Origin: an uncultured Actinomycetes bacterium
Lineage (GTDB): Bacteria > Actinomycetota > Acidimicrobiia > Acidimicrobiales > Ilumatobacteraceae
DNA length: 15,743 nucleotides
Reading direction: 5' to 3'
Assembly (NCBI GenBank): GCA_937927625.1
Contig: CALBSD010000071.1
Coordinates: 1-15,743, forward strand
Shown piece after piece: positions 14,350 through 15,743 of the stretch. The translations under genes were made by a program, and so were the position numbers. Positions within the stretch are counted from its first letter, which is position 1; every line of letters starts with the position of its first letter. Under the pieces are notes generated by a model. That model made no database searches and had not been told where the DNA came from. It saw only the letters and a program-made list of their open reading frames with translations.

Positions 14350-14516
14350 GGATTACGGCGAGCCGTAGGGTTCGCTGCAAGATGACCGGGCTCAATGGGC
14401 TCACCGGTGATTTCGTCATTCCAGTAGGTGCCATTGTCGAGACGACCGAGGGCGAACTCGACATCTGCCAAGTCGCGTTCCATGGTGTCGAGGTCAAGAG
14501 GGCTTTCTGGATTCAC
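14346..14516 (-). CDS. small DksA/TraR-like protein without zinc cysteines
   Basis: Short protein of 56 residues from the GTG at 14516 (45 from the ATG at 14483). The core is a helix MERDLADVEFALGRLDNGTY followed by the turn ITGEPIEPGHLAANPTAR. This copies the shape of the DksA/TraR zinc-finger end (xLxxLDxGTYGxCxxxGexIxxxRLxAxPxA), but every cysteine position is replaced. Such cysteine-less mini-DksA proteins are known to me from actinobacterial genomes as hypotheticals. Full DksA reaches into the RNA polymerase secondary channel with a coiled coil missing here, so that role cannot be assumed. No Shine-Dalgarno is seen. It is divergent from the peptidyl-prolyl isomerase (75 bases) and convergent with the BI-1 gene. 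The larger open frame upstream of 14516 is only the mirror of the isomerase gene. Confidence 0.72.
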   Translation of the reverse strand: MNPESPLDLDTMERDLADVEFALGRLDNGTYWNDEITGEPIEPGHLAANPTARRNP

Positions 14517-14591
14517 GTTGGTCAGCGTAGACGGGGCAGTAGGGGTGATGCGAAAGAGGCAGTCCGAGATGGTCGTTGTAGCCTCGCCTGC

Positions 14592-15149
14592 ATGAGTTTG
14601 CCTTTCCCCGCCCTTGACGGTTCCGCACCAAAGACCCAGAAGTTCCCTGAAGCACCAGAAATGGGCATCGACCCATCGAAGCGTTACACCGCAACGATGG
14701 AGACCACATTGGGCACCATCGTGATCGCACTTGATGCAATCAATGCACCTCGCACCGTGAACAACTTCGTGTACCTCGCTGGATACCACTATTACGACGG
14801 CATCATCTTCCACCGCATCATCAATGGCTTCATGTGCCAAGGCGGAGATCCAACAGGTACCGGTACTGGTAATCCTGGCTACCGCTTCGGTGACGAGCTT
14901 CCAAAGCCTGGTCAGTACCAAATCGGTTCCGTGGCAATGGCAAATGCCGGCCCGAACACCAACGGTTCACAGTTCTTCATCGTCAGTGGCCAGAGCGGTG
15001 TCTCTTTGCCACCTGCATACGCATTGTTCGGTCAGGTTGTCAAGGGTCTCGACGTTGTTGATGCAATGCAGAAGGTGCCAACAGCACGCGGCGATCGTCC
15101 TTTGACAGATGTGGTGATCAACAGTGTCACCATCACCGTCGCAGACTGA
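14592..15149 (+). CDS. cyclophilin-type peptidyl-prolyl cis-trans isomerase
   Basis: Folding catalyst that isomerises Xaa-Pro bonds, 185 residues. The cyclophilin core starts at about residue 32 (YTATMETTLGTIVIALD). It has FHRIINGFMCQGGDPTGTGTG (73 onward) with the catalytic Arg75 and Gln83, then SVAMANAGPNTNGSQFFI (about 113-130) and ALFGQVVKGLDVVDAM (144-159). The 31-residue N-terminus (KTQKFPEAPEMGIDPSKRY) is the usual lead-in of actinobacterial cytoplasmic PpiB-type enzymes. No signal peptide or lipobox is present, so it should be cytosolic. The ATG at 14592 is chosen because upstream codons of the frame are the mirror of the DksA-like gene. No Shine-Dalgarno is visible. Its last 26 bases overlap the start of the next gene. 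Confidence 0.94.
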   Translation: MSLPFPALDGSAPKTQKFPEAPEMGIDPSKRYTATMETTLGTIVIALDAINAPRTVNNFVYLAGYHYYDGIIFHRIINGFMCQGGDPTGTGTGNPGYRFGDELPKPGQYQIGSVAMANAGPNTNGSQFFIVSGQSGVSLPPAYALFGQVVKGLDVVDAMQKVPTARGDRPLTDVVINSVTITVAD

Positions 15150-15743
15150 GGTCAGTCTCGCTTCGGCAAGGCGTATTGCACTTGCCGCACAAGGTTTTGC
15201 TTCTTCACGCCCAACCGGACGTGTTGATCGACGACATCTACGAAAAGTTCTTGATCACGTCGGACTGATTCAGATTGATTCCGTCAATGTTTTGGTGCGT
15301 AGTCAAGAGCTTCCATTGTTCTCGCGACTGGGCGACCATCCACGTTCATTTATTCCTGATGCAACTGCAGACGGCGAACTCTTTGAGTATTGGTGCCATG
15401 AAGCATCACATCTCCCTGCATCGATGCATCGCCTTGTTCGTTGGCGAATGGAAGAAGCACGTAATGGAAAAACGTGGCCGGGTTTGCAGCGCATTGCGAA
15501 ATCAAAACCAAAGTTTGTGCAAGAGGTACGAGATCGTGTGTTCAACGACGGCCCACTTGTCGCTGGCGATGTGAAGACACGCACTGGCCCGAAGAACTCA
15601 TGGTGGGACTGGGACGACGGGAAAGCCGCTCTTGAGTATTTGTTCTGGACTGGCGAGATCACCGCGCAGCGTCGCACAAATGATTTTGCGCGAATGTATT
15701 TCGCGCCACATCATGTGATTCCGAAAGAGATTCTGAAAGCAAA
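15124..15743 (+). CDS. YcaQ/AlkX-like winged-helix DNA glycosylase, N-terminal part (runs off right edge)
   Basis: The frame is open from GTG 15124 to the window end, 206 residues. It reads as the HTH_42 (YcaQ/AlkZ) family: SLASARRIALAAQGF (11-25), the first winged helix with HLRKVLDHVGLIQIDSVNVLVRS (38-60), EYWCHEASHLP (88-98), a mid-protein RMEEARNGK, and SWWDWDDGKAALEYLFWTGEI (159-179), a second winged-helix signature. Known members remove alkylated bases and unhook interstrand crosslinks. The catalytic motif here is Q50-I-D52, the Q-phi-D form of YcaQ/AlkX-type enzymes rather than the Q-phi-Q of AlkZ. An in-frame stop at 15115-15117 leaves GTG 15124 as the only normal start. That gives a 26-base overlap with the isomerase gene and probable translational coupling. 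The C-terminal half is missing. Confidence 0.88.
   Translation, partial: MSPSPSQTEVSLASARRIALAAQGFASSRPTGRVDRRHLRKVLDHVGLIQIDSVNVLVRSQELPLFSRLGDHPRSFIPDATADGELFEYWCHEASHLPASMHRLVRWRMEEARNGKTWPGLQRIAKSKPKFVQEVRDRVFNDGPLVAGDVKTRTGPKNSWWDWDDGKAALEYLFWTGEITAQRRTNDFARMYFAPHHVIPKEILKA

Noticed and set aside
14517..14921. Long minus-strand open frame upstream of the DksA-like mini-protein, which would make a 191-residue protein
   Set aside because: This part is antisense to the cyclophilin gene, is rich in Cys and His with no family pattern, and the recognisable homology begins only near 14516.
1..15743. Defence island, CRISPR array, prophage, insertion sequence or biosynthetic cluster
   Set aside because: No repeats with regular spacers, transposases, integrases, toxin/antitoxin pairs, nuclease modules or synthase domains were seen; gene content is core-like.

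Overview
The window reads as chromosomal core sequence of a moderate-GC actinobacterium. The evidence is the gene families: an actinobacterial-style RpoD/SigA-like sigma factor, an MprAB-like two-component pair, a Tad pilus locus in the order known from Mycobacterium tuberculosis Rv3660c-Rv3654c, a cysteine-less DksA/TraR-like mini-protein and a WHDHR-type membrane protein. An acidimicrobial origin is my guess and cannot be proved from this window. I see no insertion sequence, phage gene, CRISPR array, tRNA or rRNA. No gap without a gene exceeds about 160 bases.

Layout, left to right. 1-2785 (minus): an MMPL/RND exporter followed by the 5' part of topA, which runs off the left edge. 2869-3855 (plus): rsgA. 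3864-5878 (minus): response regulator and sensor kinase, overlapping by ATGA. 6036-6968 (plus, divergent): a secreted protein with two 100-residue-spaced modules and a His/Gly tail, ending at a clear terminator. 7061-10324 (minus): a compact tad locus of tadZ-like, tadA, a fused tadB/tadC, flp pilin and tadE. It lies 54 bases downstream of a D-2-hydroxyacid dehydrogenase gene (10379-11350, minus). 11362-12366 (plus): an exported membrane protein of unknown function. 12379-13323 (minus): sigma factor. 13482-14288 (plus): Bax inhibitor-1/YccA-like protein. 14346-14516 (minus): DksA-like mini-protein. 14592-15149 (plus): cyclophilin-type peptidyl-prolyl isomerase, overlapping a YcaQ/AlkX-like DNA glycosylase gene (15124 onward) cut by the right edge.

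How the parts relate. The tad genes should build a thin cell-surface pilus: TadA powers assembly, the TadB/C protein is the membrane platform, and Flp and TadE are the prepilin substrates. Both substrates carry the same G|QATxE processing site. The prepilin peptidase is not in the window and must be elsewhere. The kinase/regulator pair and the divergent secreted repeat protein probably form one envelope-response unit, with the regulator acting on the shared 157-base intergenic region, which holds several short repeats. The remaining genes are housekeeping functions (DNA topology, ribosome maturation, transcription initiation, protein folding, crosslink repair) with no obvious shared pathway.

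I did not find a convincing wholly new system. The best candidates for new biology are the shortened tad locus (TadB/C fusion, TadZ without a P-loop lysine), the kinase plus repeat-protein unit, and the WHDHR membrane protein.
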